A stretch of DNA of 64,000 bases. Origin: Plantibacter sp. ME-Dv--P-122b (lineage in GTDB: Bacteria; Actinomycetota; Actinomycetes; Actinomycetales; Microbacteriaceae). Shown in pieces: positions 8,022 through 16,681 of the stretch. Under the pieces are notes generated by a model. It ran no database searches. It had not been told where the DNA came from and saw only the letters and a list, made by a program, of their open reading frames with translations. The position numbers and the translations under genes were made by a program. The DNA lies in the NCBI RefSeq assembly GCF_030209375.1, contig NZ_JARVSC010000009.1:248001-312000 (forward strand), given 5' to 3'. Numbering within the stretch: position 1 is the first letter of the stretch; each line of letters starts with the position of its first letter.

Positions 8022-8738
8022 CTAGCGTGCGGGCGGTGCAGGCGGAACAGGCGTCGGTGCCGTCGCGAACGGGCCGGAGAGCCTCGCCCACTGCAGCAGC
8101 ATGATGGTCTTCGCGTCGATGATGTCGTCGCCGATGCGGGCGATGGCGTCGTCGATGTCGAGTTCGAGGAGTTCGATCTCCTCGCCCTCCTCGGCGAGCC
8201 CGCCCCAATCGCCGCGACGCGCAGCGGGGTCGTACTCGGCCGCGTAGAAGTGCAGGCGCTCGGTCACGGAGCCGGGGCTCATGAAGGCGTCGAAGACGTG
8301 CTGGACGGTCTCGACCGCGAACCCGGTCTCCTCGCGGGCCTCGCGGGCGACCGCCGTCTCGGGATCGTCGTCGTCGAGCAGGCCGGCGGCCGTCTCGATG
8401 AGCTCGCCGGTCGGGTGTCCGTTGACGTACGCCGGGTAGCGGAACTGCCTGGTGAGCAGGACCTTCCGGGAGGCACCGTGGTAGAGCAGGATGGTCGCGC
8501 CGTTGCCGCGGTCGTAGGTCTCGCGCTGCTGCGTCGACCAGGTGCCTGAGCGGTCCTGGACCCGCAGGGTCGTCCGGCGGAGGACGTGCCAGGCGGCGGC
8601 GACCAGTTCCACATCGGTCACCTGGACGCGTGGGTTCCCGGTGAGATCGAGGCCGGTCCGGTGCAGACCGGTGCGTCCCCGGGCGTCGGGGAGGTCTGCT
8701 CCGGGTTGCGGCTCCCGGACCGTCGTGGGATCGGCCAT
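8022..8738 (-). CDS. Nudix hydrolase (NudK/ADP-ribose pyrophosphatase-like)
   Basis: A Nudix hydrolase of 238 residues that splits a nucleoside diphosphate linked to another group, probably a sugar nucleotide such as GDP-mannose or ADP-ribose. The Nudix box is AAGLLDDDDPE...REAREETG, with the one-residue-short spacing typical of NudK, preceded by the YPAYVNG...ELIETAAG region of that subfamily. A longer upstream frame exists, but the ATG at 8738 sits 6 nt after a TACACT box and gives normal family length. It is a single gene, convergent with the peptidase. The spacers on either side (7915-8021, 8739-8928) show nothing else. Confidence 0.85.
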   Translation of the reverse strand: MADPTTVREPQPGADLPDARGRTGLHRTGLDLTGNPRVQVTDVELVAAAWHVLRRTTLRVQDRSGTWSTQQRETYDRGNGATILLYHGASRKVLLTRQFRYPAYVNGHPTGELIETAAGLLDDDDPETAVAREAREETGFAVETVQHVFDAFMSPGSVTERLHFYAAEYDPAARRGDWGGLAEEGEEIELLELDIDDAIARIGDDIIDAKTIMLLQWARLSGPFATAPTPVPPAPPAR

Positions 8739-8928
8739 CCACCGAGTGTACGACCGCCCGTGAACGGCGGACCAGGGGAATCCCCCGGGTGCGCCGCTCG
8801 GCTGGCGACGACGCGACCGGCGTCCGACGGATCGAATGGCGACCGCTCTTCGGTTTTCGCGGGTTCTGCAACATACTGGTGGGAGCACCGGTCGCGGTCC
8901 ACGGAGGACCCCCCTCGAAAGGCACTCG

Positions 8929-10344
8929 ATGACGAGCAGCAGTCCCGCCAACAGCCACAGCGCCACCGCGTCGACGCGCTCGGTCGCCTGGGTCGTCACC
9001 ACTCAGGACGTCCTCTGGCAGAAACAGGAACCGCTCGGGTTCGGCCGGTTGGCGGGGATGCCGAACGTCGTGGTCGACGTGGCGAACCCGCAGCAGACCG
9101 TCGACGGCATCGGCGGGTGTTTCAACGAACTCGGCTGGACGGCGCTGGGGCTCCTGTCTGAGGAGGACCGCGAGGGCATCCTGTCGGACCTCTTCACGCC
9201 GGGTGCAGGATTGAACTTCTCGCTCTGCCGTATGCCCGTCGGTGCCAACGACTTCTCCACCGACTGGTACTCCTACGACGAGGTCGACGGCGACTTCGAC
9301 CTCGAGCACTTCAGCATCGATCACGACCGCGCGACGCTCGTCCCCTTCATCCAGGCGGCGCAGCGGTACCAGGGCGACCTGCGTCTTTGGGCGTCGCCGT
9401 GGAGCCCGCCCACCTGGATGAAGACGAACGGGCACTACGCGGCCGCGCGCCCATGGCCGGGGTCCGGCGTCGACAACGGCATCCGTGACGACCAGCTGGG
9501 CGCCGAGGGGACCGATCTGTTCATCCTCGAAGACCGCTACCTCGAGACCTACGCCCGGTACTTCGCCCGCTTCGTCGAGGCCTACGGCCAGGAGGGCATC
9601 CGCGTCGAGATGGTCATGCCGCAGAACGAGTTCAACTCGGCGCAGGTGTTCCCGAGCTGCGTGTGGACGGCCGAGGGGCTCGCGCGGTTCATCGCGGTCC
9701 TCGGGCCGGAGATGGACCGTCTCGGAGTGCGGGTCTTCCTCGGCACACAGGAGCGGCCGCACGACGCGCAGATCGAGACTGTGCTCCAGGATCCGGCGGC
9801 CGGCCCATGGGTCGCCGGAGTCGGATTCCAGTGGGCGGGCAAGGGCGCGATCGCTGCCGTACATCACGCCCACCCGGACCTCGCGCTCTACCAGACCGAG
9901 CAGGAGTGCGGCGACGGCCGGAACGACTGGCGCTTCGTGCGGCACACCTGGGGACTCATGCGACACTTCTTCACGAACGGTGCGCAGGCCTACACGTACT
10001 GGAACCTCGCGCTCACGGAGGGCGGGGTCAGCCGCTGGGGCTGGGCGCAGAACTCGCTCGTCGTCGTGGACCCCGAGACCCGGACCTTCCGCTACACCCA
10101 CGAGTACTTCCTCATGCGGCACCTGGGGCACTTCCTGCAACCGGGGGCACAGCGGCTCGCCACGATGAGCTGGACCGGGCACGAGAACCTGCTCGCCTTC
10201 CGCAACCCGGACGGCGGCGTCGTGCTCGTGATGCAGAACGACCTCGGTGAACCGCTCCCGGTCCAGATCGTGGTGGGCGACGACGTCATCACCCCGACCC
10301 TGCCGGCCGACTCCTTCGCGACGCTCGTCATCCCGCCCGCCTGA
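8929..10344 (+). CDS. Glycoside hydrolase family 30-like protein
   Basis: A retaining glycosidase of 471 residues with a TIM barrel plus C-terminal beta-sandwich, closest in motifs to GH30 (beta-glucosylceramidase, endo-beta-1,6-glucanase). It has the substrate-site segment GIGGCFNELGW (60-70), acid/base Glu234 in MPQNE, nucleophile probably Glu324 in QTEQECG, and the final strand-rich domain from about 385. There is no signal peptide, so the enzyme seems cytosolic and would act on imported oligosaccharides. A fungal beta-1,6-glucan or plant glycolipid source is speculation. The ATG at 8929 follows GAAAGG; an upstream in-frame ATG at 8836 lacks a site. Confidence 0.85.
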   Translation: MTSSSPANSHSATASTRSVAWVVTTQDVLWQKQEPLGFGRLAGMPNVVVDVANPQQTVDGIGGCFNELGWTALGLLSEEDREGILSDLFTPGAGLNFSLCRMPVGANDFSTDWYSYDEVDGDFDLEHFSIDHDRATLVPFIQAAQRYQGDLRLWASPWSPPTWMKTNGHYAAARPWPGSGVDNGIRDDQLGAEGTDLFILEDRYLETYARYFARFVEAYGQEGIRVEMVMPQNEFNSAQVFPSCVWTAEGLARFIAVLGPEMDRLGVRVFLGTQERPHDAQIETVLQDPAAGPWVAGVGFQWAGKGAIAAVHHAHPDLALYQTEQECGDGRNDWRFVRHTWGLMRHFFTNGAQAYTYWNLALTEGGVSRWGWAQNSLVVVDPETRTFRYTHEYFLMRHLGHFLQPGAQRLATMSWTGHENLLAFRNPDGGVVLVMQNDLGEPLPVQIVVGDDVITPTLPADSFATLVIPPA

Positions 10345-10426
10345 CCGCGGTGCTGGAGCCACCCCTTGTGGGCGGTCGCCTCTGCGGCCTAGCCTCTCGC
10401 GTACCGGCACTGGCGACGGAGGACAC

Positions 10427-10996
10427 ATGGGAAGGCTCATCTACTCGGCGATCAGCTCGCTCGACGGCTACCTCGCCGATGAGGAGGGCCGCTTCGACTG
10501 GAGCGCACCGGACGCCGAGGTGCACGCCTTCGTGAACGAGCTCTCCCGGCCGATCGGCACCTACCTGTTCGGCCGACGCATGTACGAGATCATGACGTTC
10601 TGGGAGACGGCGGACGAGCTGCCGGACGAGCCTCGCGAGATCACCGACTTCGCGGCACTGTGGCTCGCAGCCGACAAGGTCGTGTACTCGACGTCGCTCG
10701 ATGCGGTATCGACGGCCCGGACGACGCTCGAGCGATCGTTCGACCCGGAGGCCGTGCGCCGGTGGAAGGCGGAATCGGACCGCGACCTCAGCGTCGGTGG
10801 CCCGCATCTCGCAGCCGAGGCGATGGCCGCTGGGCTCGTCGACGAGGTGCAGCTGTTCCTCTCGCCGGTGATCGTCGGTGGCGGCCTGCGTGCGCTGCCG
10901 GCCAACCTCCGGCGACGCCTGGAACTCGTCGACGAGCGTCGCTTCGAGGCCGGCGTCGTGCACCTCCGCTATACCGTCACCGGCGAGCCCGTCTGA
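10427..10996 (+). CDS. RibD C-terminal/dihydrofolate reductase-like protein
   Basis: A 189-residue single-domain protein with the dihydrofolate reductase fold of the RibD C-terminal family. Typical features are the opening strand with SAISSLDGYLAD, TYLFGRRMYEIM in the middle and the loop DLSVGGPHLAAEAMAAGLVDEV before the last strands. Such stand-alone proteins are NADPH-dependent reductases of unproven substrate and are common in actinobacteria. A strong GGAGGA site precedes the ATG. It is monocistronic, with a possible promoter (TAGCCT near 10390) about 35 bases upstream. A second member of the family is encoded at 37787. Confidence 0.85.
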   Translation: MGRLIYSAISSLDGYLADEEGRFDWSAPDAEVHAFVNELSRPIGTYLFGRRMYEIMTFWETADELPDEPREITDFAALWLAADKVVYSTSLDAVSTARTTLERSFDPEAVRRWKAESDRDLSVGGPHLAAEAMAAGLVDEVQLFLSPVIVGGGLRALPANLRRRLELVDERRFEAGVVHLRYTVTGEPV

Positions 10997-11054
10997 GGTG
11001 AGTCAGTCTGTCGCGGGGATGCCCCGGGAGCGACCAGACGCGTCATCTCGCGGA

Positions 11055-12227
11055 TCAGACGGCCTCGAGGATGATCGCGGAGCCCTGGCCGCCACCGCCG
11101 CAGATGCCGGCGGCACCGATCGAACCCGAGCCGGCGGCGGCGAGGCGCCGGGCGAGGTGCCCGACGATCCGGGTACCGGAGGCGCCGATCGGGTGGCCGA
11201 GGGCGATCGCGCCGCCGTTCGCGTTCACGATCGCGGGGTCCACGCCGAGCTCGTCGGTCGAGTGGACCGACACGGCGGCGAACGCCTCGTTGATCTCGAC
11301 CGCCGCGAGGTCACTCGTCGTGTGCGACGTCTTGGCGAGGGCCGCGACGATCGCATTGGAGGGCTGGGCGTGCAGGCTGACGTCAGGTCCGGCGACGAGC
11401 GCGTGCGCGACCACGCGGGCGATCGGGGTGAGTCCGCGGGCCGCAGCCGCCTCCTCGCTCATGAGCACGACCGCGGCCGCTCCATCGGTGATCTGAGAGG
11501 AGTTGCCAGCAGTGATCGTGCCCTCGCCGCCGAATGCGGGACGCAGCCCGGCCAGCGACTCGGCGGTGGTGTCGGCGCGGAGGCCGTCGTCGGCGCTCAC
11601 GACCGTCGGACCCTTGCGGGCGGGCACGGAGAAGGGTTCGATCTCCTCGGCCTGGATGTCCGCCGCCGCTGCGAGCCGCTGGTGCGACCCGGCCGCCCAG
11701 GCGTCCTGCTCCGGGCGTGCGATGCCGAGCGAGCCGTTGCGCTCCTCGGTGGACGACCCCATCGACCGGTGCTCGAACGCATCGGTCAGGCCGTCGTGGT
11801 CGAGGGTGTCGACGAGCTCGATGGCGCCGTAGCGCTTGCCGGCGCGCGAGCCCGACCAGGCGTGCGGGGCGAGGCTCATCGACTCCTGGCCGAGCGCGAC
11901 GACGACGTCGACCTCGCCGGCGTCGATGAGACGCGTACCGGTGACGATCGCCTCCATGCCGGAGAGGCACACGGCGTTGACGGTGATGGCGGGGACGGTG
12001 AAGGGGATGTCGGCGCCGACGGCGGACTGCCGAGCGGGGTTCTGGCCGGCGGCGCCCTGCAGCACCTGGCCGGCGATCACCTGCTGGACGTCGGCGGCGT
12101 CCACTCCCGCCCGCGACAGTGCCGCGCGGATGGCGTGGGCGCCGAGCTCGGTGGCCGGCACGGACGCGAACGCCCCGTTGAACTTCACGAACGGGGTGCG
12201 GGCGTACCCGACGATGACGGTGCTCAT
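11055..12227 (-). CDS. Thiolase (acetyl-CoA or beta-ketoadipyl-CoA)
   Basis: A thiolase of 390 residues that cleaves a 3-oxoacyl-CoA with free CoA (or runs in reverse). The nucleophile is Cys87 (NAVCLSG), NEAF is at about 313, His345 sits in GHPIGASG, and Cys376 in GICGGGGQG is the proton-shuttling residue. It is the third gene of an operon after the two CoA-transferase subunits, with a 4-bp ATGA overlap. CoA-transferase plus thiolase under an IclR regulator fits the last two steps of the beta-ketoadipate pathway (PcaIJ-PcaF). Acetoacetate use (Sco/Ato) would look the same, so the substrate is left open. Confidence 0.9.
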   Translation of the reverse strand: MSTVIVGYARTPFVKFNGAFASVPATELGAHAIRAALSRAGVDAADVQQVIAGQVLQGAAGQNPARQSAVGADIPFTVPAITVNAVCLSGMEAIVTGTRLIDAGEVDVVVALGQESMSLAPHAWSGSRAGKRYGAIELVDTLDHDGLTDAFEHRSMGSSTEERNGSLGIARPEQDAWAAGSHQRLAAAADIQAEEIEPFSVPARKGPTVVSADDGLRADTTAESLAGLRPAFGGEGTITAGNSSQITDGAAAVVLMSEEAAAARGLTPIARVVAHALVAGPDVSLHAQPSNAIVAALAKTSHTTSDLAAVEINEAFAAVSVHSTDELGVDPAIVNANGGAIALGHPIGASGTRIVGHLARRLAAAGSGSIGAAGICGGGGQGSAIILEAV

Positions 12228-12916
12228 GCGTGTGCCTCCTGAGGCGTGGCGGGTGCGGTCGGCACCTCGCCGGTGGTGGTGGGGTCGAGTTCGACGGAGA
12301 ACTCCGCGCCCGTCAGGGTGCGCAGCTCGGCGACGCTCGTGTCGGGCGCGAAGGCCCGCAGGACGAGCGCCCCCTCGACGATATCGAAGACGGCGCGGTC
12401 GCTGATGATGCGGTCGACGACACCGACGCCGGTCAACGGCAGATCGCACCGCTCGACGATCTTCGGGCTGCCGTCCTTCGCGACGTGCTCGGTGACGACG
12501 ACCACCCGCGGCGTCCCGGCCACGAGGTCCATCGCACCGCCCATCCCCTTGACGAGCTTGCCCGGGATCGTCCAGTTCGCGAGGTCGCCGGCACCCGACA
12601 CCTGCAGCGCGCCGAGGATGGCCAGCTGCACGTGACCGCCGCGGATCATGCCGAACGAGGTCGCCGAGTCGAAGTAGCTCCCGCCGTCGAGGAGCGTGAC
12701 CGTCTGCTTCCCGGCGTTGATGAGGTCGGCGTCCTCCTCGCCCTCGATCGGGAACGGACCCATGCCGAGGAGGCCGTTCTCGCTCTGCAGCGTGACGTGG
12801 ATCCCCGGTGGGACGTGGTTCGCGACGAGCGTGGGGATGCCGATGCCGAGGTTCACGTACTCGCCGTCGCGGAGTTCGGTCGCCGCGATCGCGGCCATGT
12901 CGTCTCTCGTCCACAT
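12224..12916 (-). CDS. 3-oxoacid CoA-transferase subunit B
   Basis: Beta subunit of a family I CoA-transferase, 230 residues. It carries the catalytic glutamate Glu46 in SENGLLG, to which CoA is transiently attached, and the following glycine-rich GMGP segment. Together with the alpha subunit encoded just upstream it transfers CoA from succinyl-CoA to a 3-oxoacid such as 3-oxoadipate or acetoacetate. Its stop overlaps the thiolase start, and only 5 bases separate its start from the alpha-subunit stop. The C-terminal 15 residues are Thr/Pro/Ala-rich and probably unstructured. Confidence 0.9.
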   Translation of the reverse strand: MWTRDDMAAIAATELRDGEYVNLGIGIPTLVANHVPPGIHVTLQSENGLLGMGPFPIEGEEDADLINAGKQTVTLLDGGSYFDSATSFGMIRGGHVQLAILGALQVSGAGDLANWTIPGKLVKGMGGAMDLVAGTPRVVVVTEHVAKDGSPKIVERCDLPLTGVGVVDRIISDRAVFDIVEGALVLRAFAPDTSVAELRTLTGAEFSVELDPTTTGEVPTAPATPQEAHA

Positions 12917-12921
12917 GATGA

Positions 12922-13647
12922 TCAGGCTCCTGCCGGTGTCGTGGTGGCGGCCGCCGGACGGACGGTGCGCTGTTCGATGTCCTTCACCCGCGGCGTCGCC
13001 GTGACGAGGCGCTGGACGAAGATGCCGGGGGTGACGACGGTGTTCGGATCGAGGTAGCCGTCCTCGACGACCTCCTCGGCCTCGGCGATCGTCAGTCGGC
13101 CGGCGGTCGCGACGATCGGGTTGAAGTTCCGTGCCGTGTGGCGGAAGACGAGGTTGCCCTCGCGGTCGGCGCGGAACGCGTGCACGAGGGCCAGGTCGGC
13201 CACGATGCCGCGCTCGAGGACGTAGGTCTCGCCGTCGAACACCTCCGTCGGCTTGCCCTCGGCGACCGGGGTGCCGACGCCGGTCTTCGTGTAGAACCCG
13301 GCGATACCGGCACCGCCCGCACGCAGCCGCTCGGCGAGCGTGCCCTGCGGGGTGAACTCGACCTCGAGCTCGCCGTCGAGGAACTGCTTGGCGAAGAGCT
13401 TGTTCTCGCCCACGTACGACGCGACGACCTTCCGCACTTGACGGTTCTCGAGGAGGATGCCGAGACCCTTGCCGTCGACGCCCATGTTGTTGGAGACGAT
13501 CGTGAGGTCGGTGGCACCCGTGTCCCGGAGGGCCTCGATGAGGTCCGTCGGGTTGCCGCTCAGGCCGAAACCGCCGACCGCGATGGTCGCTCCGTCCCGG
13601 ACGACCTCGTGCAGCGCCTCGGCGGCGCTCGACCAGTGTTTCGTCAT
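12922..13647 (-). CDS. 3-oxoacid CoA-transferase subunit A
   Basis: Alpha subunit of the family I CoA-transferase, 241 residues. The CoA-binding motif GGFGLSGNP lies near residues 25-33, and [17 protein letters not shown] is typical of the family. It heads the operon that continues with subunit B and thiolase. The ATG at 13647 follows a GGGAG site; an upstream in-frame ATG at 13683 gives an atypical N-terminus. It diverges from the IclR gene across 184 bp. The last 15 residues are Ala/Thr/Pro-rich. Expression is presumably induced by the pathway substrate through IclR. Confidence 0.9.
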   Translation of the reverse strand: MTKHWSSAAEALHEVVRDGATIAVGGFGLSGNPTDLIEALRDTGATDLTIVSNNMGVDGKGLGILLENRQVRKVVASYVGENKLFAKQFLDGELEVEFTPQGTLAERLRAGGAGIAGFYTKTGVGTPVAEGKPTEVFDGETYVLERGIVADLALVHAFRADREGNLVFRHTARNFNPIVATAGRLTIAEAEEVVEDGYLDPNTVVTPGIFVQRLVTATPRVKDIEQRTVRPAAATTTPAGA

Positions 13648-13679
13648 GTCACTCCCTTGTGGATGGCGGACCGGCCTGC

Positions 13680-13813
13680 CCACATGGTGGTTCCGGCCGG
13701 TCGTCTCTCCAGTAGTCAGTCACAGCGTTCCTGCGGTGTCAAAGGTGGCATCGGGCCCGATCCAGGATTTACTCATGACGTGGTCCCGGCTGCGGCGTAG
13801 GCTCACCATGTGG
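13680..13813. promoter_or_regulatory. Divergent IclR/CoA-transferase promoter region with paired motif
   Basis: The ten-base motif CCACATGGTG occurs at 13680-13689 and again in reverse orientation at 13813-13804. The copies flank the shared promoter region, one near each gene. IclR proteins act as tetramers and often bind separated copies of a short palindrome (CCATGG core here). This is a candidate operator pair; no binding can be shown from sequence. Confidence 0.4.
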
Positions 13814-13831
13814 ACAAGCTGATGGTGCGAC

Positions 13832-14593
13832 GTGGCTGAGGGGATGCGCGGCGCCCAGGTCGTCTCACGAGTGAGCCGGATCCTGAAGATCGTGTCGGAG
13901 CATCCCGGTGGGGCGTCGTCTTCGGCGGTGGCCGCGGCCGCCGGACTCACCCGGCCGACGGCGCACCGCCTGCTCGCCTCGCTCGCCGCCGAGGGCTTCC
14001 TCGACCACGACGCCCGCGCGGCCCGGTGGCACCTCGGTCCTGAGCTGTTCCTCCTCGGATCGCTCGCCGCGGAGCGGTACGACGTCGCCGAGCTCGCCCG
14101 GGAGAGCGTGCGGATCCTCGCGCACGAGAGCGGCGAGAGCGCCTTCCTCTCGGTGCGTCGCGGCTTCGAGACCGTGTGCCTGCTGCGGGAGGAGGGGAGC
14201 TTCCCGGTGCGCTCGTTCGTGCTGACGGAGGGCGTCCGCTTCCCGCTGGGGGTCGCGTCGGCTGGGCTGGCGATCCTCGCGTTCTCGAGCGACGAGGAGA
14301 TCGACGACTACCTGGGTCGCGCCGACCTCGTCGAGCGGTGGGGCGAGGCCCACGCCGCCGACCGCGTGCGCGACCGGATCCGCGAGACGCGCGAGCGCGG
14401 GTACGCGGTGAACCCGGCGCTCATCCTGGAGGGCAGCTGGGGGATGGGTGCGGCGGTCTTCGATGCGGCGGGGAAGCCCGCCTGGGCGCTCAGTCTCACC
14501 GGGATCGAATCCCGGTTCCGGCCTGAGCGCCAGGCGTTCCTCGGTGGTCTGCTGCTGGAGCAGGCGCACGAACTGTCCAAGCGGCTCCGCTGA
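13832..14593 (+). CDS. IclR family transcriptional regulator
   Basis: An IclR family regulator of 253 residues, with the N-terminal winged helix at about 10-70 (AAAAGLTRPTAHRLLASL) and a C-terminal GAF-like effector domain from about 85. Its position opposite the CoA-transferase/thiolase operon matches PcaR/PobR-type regulators of aromatic acid breakdown. The start is uncertain: a GTG at 13832 or an ATG at 13844. Neither has a well-spaced ribosome site, and both leave the helix-turn-helix intact. Repeats of the CTGAGCCTGTCGAAGG family follow its stop. Confidence 0.88.
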   Translation: MAEGMRGAQVVSRVSRILKIVSEHPGGASSSAVAAAAGLTRPTAHRLLASLAAEGFLDHDARAARWHLGPELFLLGSLAAERYDVAELARESVRILAHESGESAFLSVRRGFETVCLLREEGSFPVRSFVLTEGVRFPLGVASAGLAILAFSSDEEIDDYLGRADLVERWGEAHAADRVRDRIRETRERGYAVNPALILEGSWGMGAAVFDAAGKPAWALSLTGIESRFRPERQAFLGGLLLEQAHELSKRLR

Positions 14594-14625
14594 GCCGGGT
14601 GGTCGGGTCCCTGATCTGCGCCGCA

Positions 14626-14713
14626 CTTCGACAAGCTCAGTGGCCACGGTCCGGTCCCTGAGCCTGTCGAAGGGCGGTGTCCGGCGGTGCGGTCCCTGCG
14701 CCTGTCGAGGGGC
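14626..14713. repeat. CTGAGCCTGTCGAAGG repeats between convergent genes
   Basis: CTTCGACAAGCTCAG (14626-14640) faces CTGAGCCTGTCGAAG (14658-14672), matching at 14 of 15 positions as an inverted pair. A decayed third copy, CTGCGCCTGTCGAGG, lies at 14696-14710. The group sits between the IclR stop and the convergent aldo/keto reductase stop, where it could form a bidirectional terminator hairpin. The same motif ends the tandem arrays at 56682-56751 and 57347-57445. Confidence 0.7.
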
Positions 14714-14723
14714 GGTGGAAGCA

Positions 14724-15593
14724 CTACTCCGAGACGGCGGACAGCTCCTCGAACTCGTCGTCGGTGAGCTCGATCGTCGCGCCCTGCAGGTTGTCCTCGA
14801 GGTGCTCGATGCTCGACGTCCCCGGGATCGGGAGCATGACGGGCGAGCGCTTGAGCAGCCAGGCCAGCGCGAGCTGCGATGGGGTCGCGTCGTGTCGCTC
14901 GGCGAGCTGCGTGAGCGGGCCGTCCTCCTTGCTGAGGGCGCCGGTCGCCAGCGGGAACCACGGGATGAAGGCGACGCCGTGCTCGGTCGACCAGTCGAGG
15001 AGGTCCTCAGAGGAGCGGTCGGTGAGGTTGTAGAGGTTCTGCACCGACGCGATCGGAGCGATCTGCTGGGCCGCTTCGACCTCGGCGACGCTGACCTGGC
15101 TGAGGCCGATGTGCCGGATCTTGCCCTCGTCCTGCAGCTTGCGCAGCTCGCCGATCTGGTCCTCGAACGGCACGGTCGGGTCGATCCGGTGCAACTGCAG
15201 CAGGTCGATGCGGTCGACGGCGAGGCGGCGGAGGCCGAGCTCGACCTGCTGGCGGAGGTAGGCGGGAACGCCGGTGGGCGTCCACTCGCCGGGACCCTGT
15301 CGCGTCTGTCCGACCTTCGTCGCGATCACGATGTCGTCGTAGGGGTGCAGTGCCTCGCGGAGAAGGGTGTCGGTGACGTCGGGGCCATAGGCGTCGGCGC
15401 TGTCGAAGAAGTTCACGCCGAGCTCAGCTGCGCGCTTGATCAGGCGGATGGCGCCGTCGCGGTCGTCGGGCTCGCCCCAGACGCCCTCGCCGGTGAGCTG
15501 CATGGTGCCGTAGCCGAGTCGGTTGACGGTGAGGTCGCCGCCGAGGGCGAAGGTGCCTGCGGCGGTTGCGGGACGGGTGGTGGTGTCGGTCAT
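14724..15593 (-). CDS. Aldo/keto reductase
   Basis: An NADPH-dependent aldo/keto reductase of 289 residues with an (alpha/beta)8 barrel. The catalytic tetrad is Asp64, Tyr69, Lys93 and His135 (DSADAYG, ATKVG, LQLHRID). The late segment PIPGTSSIEHLEDNL is the NADP-binding signature. It reduces aldehydes or ketones in the cytosol; the substrate is unknown. The ATG at 15593 has an AAGGAG site. It lies downstream of a LysR gene on the same strand across a 108-bp spacer that shows no other feature, so LysR may regulate it as well as putA. Confidence 0.88.
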   Translation of the reverse strand: MTDTTTRPATAAGTFALGGDLTVNRLGYGTMQLTGEGVWGEPDDRDGAIRLIKRAAELGVNFFDSADAYGPDVTDTLLREALHPYDDIVIATKVGQTRQGPGEWTPTGVPAYLRQQVELGLRRLAVDRIDLLQLHRIDPTVPFEDQIGELRKLQDEGKIRHIGLSQVSVAEVEAAQQIAPIASVQNLYNLTDRSSEDLLDWSTEHGVAFIPWFPLATGALSKEDGPLTQLAERHDATPSQLALAWLLKRSPVMLPIPGTSSIEHLEDNLQGATIELTDDEFEELSAVSE

Positions 15594-15701
15594 GCGGGTG
15601 CTCCTTCGGAGGAATGCGGGAGTTCCAGCCAAGCACCGGAGGCTGGGAGGCGCACCCCCCTTGCGCGCCGCGTTCGCTGGCAGCGTTCCCGCCCGTCCCG
15701 G

Positions 15702-16592
15702 CTATGCCGCCGCTGCCTCGAGGGCGGCGCGGAAGGCGACGATCGCCGGGCGGGTGACCCCGGCCTCGCGCGCGGAGGTGAAGATGGTGCGTCGCGGGAG
15801 GTCGGGCAGGTCGACGAGGCGACAGCTGGCCGGTTCGCCCGCCCACTGGAGGTCGGGGATGAGGGCGACCGCGTTGCCGGACTCGATCAACCGGATCTGC
15901 GCCTGGAGGTCGGCGGTCTGGTAACGGACGTCGGGCTCGAACCCGGCACGGCGGCACAACTGCTCGGCGAAGTGTCGCGACGCCGCCCCGTGCGGCTCCA
16001 TCACCCAGGGGAGGTCGGCCGCGTCCTCGATGCGCAGGACCGGGTGGATCTCGTTCGCGACCGGCGGGCACGCGAGTCGGATCGGGTCGGTGGCGAGCTG
16101 ACGGCGGTCGAGTCCGGGGTGCCGTGGTGCGGCGTGGGCGGGGTATTGCTCCGCGACCACGACGTCGAAGTCGCGCGCCCAGGTCTCGGCCAGGGCGGTC
16201 TCCGGTTCGTGCTGCACCATCTCCACGCGGACGTCCGGGTGGTCGCGTCGCATGGCGCTGAGGGCAGCCGGCATGAGTGCGAGCGCCGCCGACTGGAAGA
16301 CCGCGACGCGGATGGTGCCCGACACGGTCGTGAGGGACGCCCCGAGGTCGGCCTCGGCGCGCTCGAGCGTGTCGAGGAGGGCGTCCGTGTGTCCCACGAG
16401 GATCTCTGCCTGCGGAGTGAGCTGCACCCGTCGACCGACCTTCCGCAGGAGCTCGACACCGGTCTCCTGCTCGAGGACGGAGAGCTGCTGCGACACGGAG
16501 GAGGGGCTGAAGTTGAGGGCGTCGGCGACCTCGGCGATCGTCCCGCGGATCTTGAGTTCGCGCAGGAGGCGGAGCCGTCGGACGTCCAGCAC
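15702..16592 (-). CDS. LysR-type regulator, probably of putA
   Basis: A LysR-type regulator of about 296 residues. The helix-turn-helix is near residues 10-35 (GTIAEVADALNFSPSSVSQQL) and the periplasmic-binding-like effector domain runs from about 85. It diverges from putA with only 89 bases between them, so it is probably the proline-responsive activator or repressor of putA. I chose the GTG at 16592 because the protein then opens with LDVRRLRLLREL, the usual family start; an ATG at 16610 in frame is an alternative. It shares no overlap with the aldo/keto reductase that follows. Confidence 0.85.
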   Translation of the reverse strand: MLDVRRLRLLRELKIRGTIAEVADALNFSPSSVSQQLSVLEQETGVELLRKVGRRVQLTPQAEILVGHTDALLDTLERAEADLGASLTTVSGTIRVAVFQSAALALMPAALSAMRRDHPDVRVEMVQHEPETALAETWARDFDVVVAEQYPAHAAPRHPGLDRRQLATDPIRLACPPVANEIHPVLRIEDAADLPWVMEPHGAASRHFAEQLCRRAGFEPDVRYQTADLQAQIRLIESGNAVALIPDLQWAGEPASCRLVDLPDLPRRTIFTSAREAGVTRPAIVAFRAALEAAAA

Positions 16593-16619
16593 GGTGCCCC
16601 CCCAAACCATCGGCTCAAC

Positions 16620-16675
16620 CGAAGGATATCATTCGAAAACCTTCGCTGTATCTTATTGGTCCGGACGCCGATACT
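16620..16675 (+). promoter_or_regulatory. putA promoter region with short inverted repeat
   Basis: CGAAGG (16620-16625) and CCTTCG (16640-16645) flank the palindrome TTCGAA (16633-16638). A GATACT hexamer (16670-16675) ends 6 nt before the putA ATG, and there is no ribosome site, so putA may be leaderless. LysR proteins bind interrupted palindromes in such divergent spacers. The assignment is inferred. Confidence 0.4.
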
Positions 16676-16681
16676 GGCACC

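Noticed and set aside
6382-10440. A 1352-codon open frame on the minus strand
   Set aside because: It runs antisense to the M20 peptidase, GH30 and RibD-like genes and has no recognisable protein motif, only biased Arg/Asp/Gly content. High-GC codon bias leaves long open antisense frames.
15594-15701. A small gene between LysR and the aldo/keto reductase
   Set aside because: Open frames there are short, lack ribosome sites and have no recognisable content.
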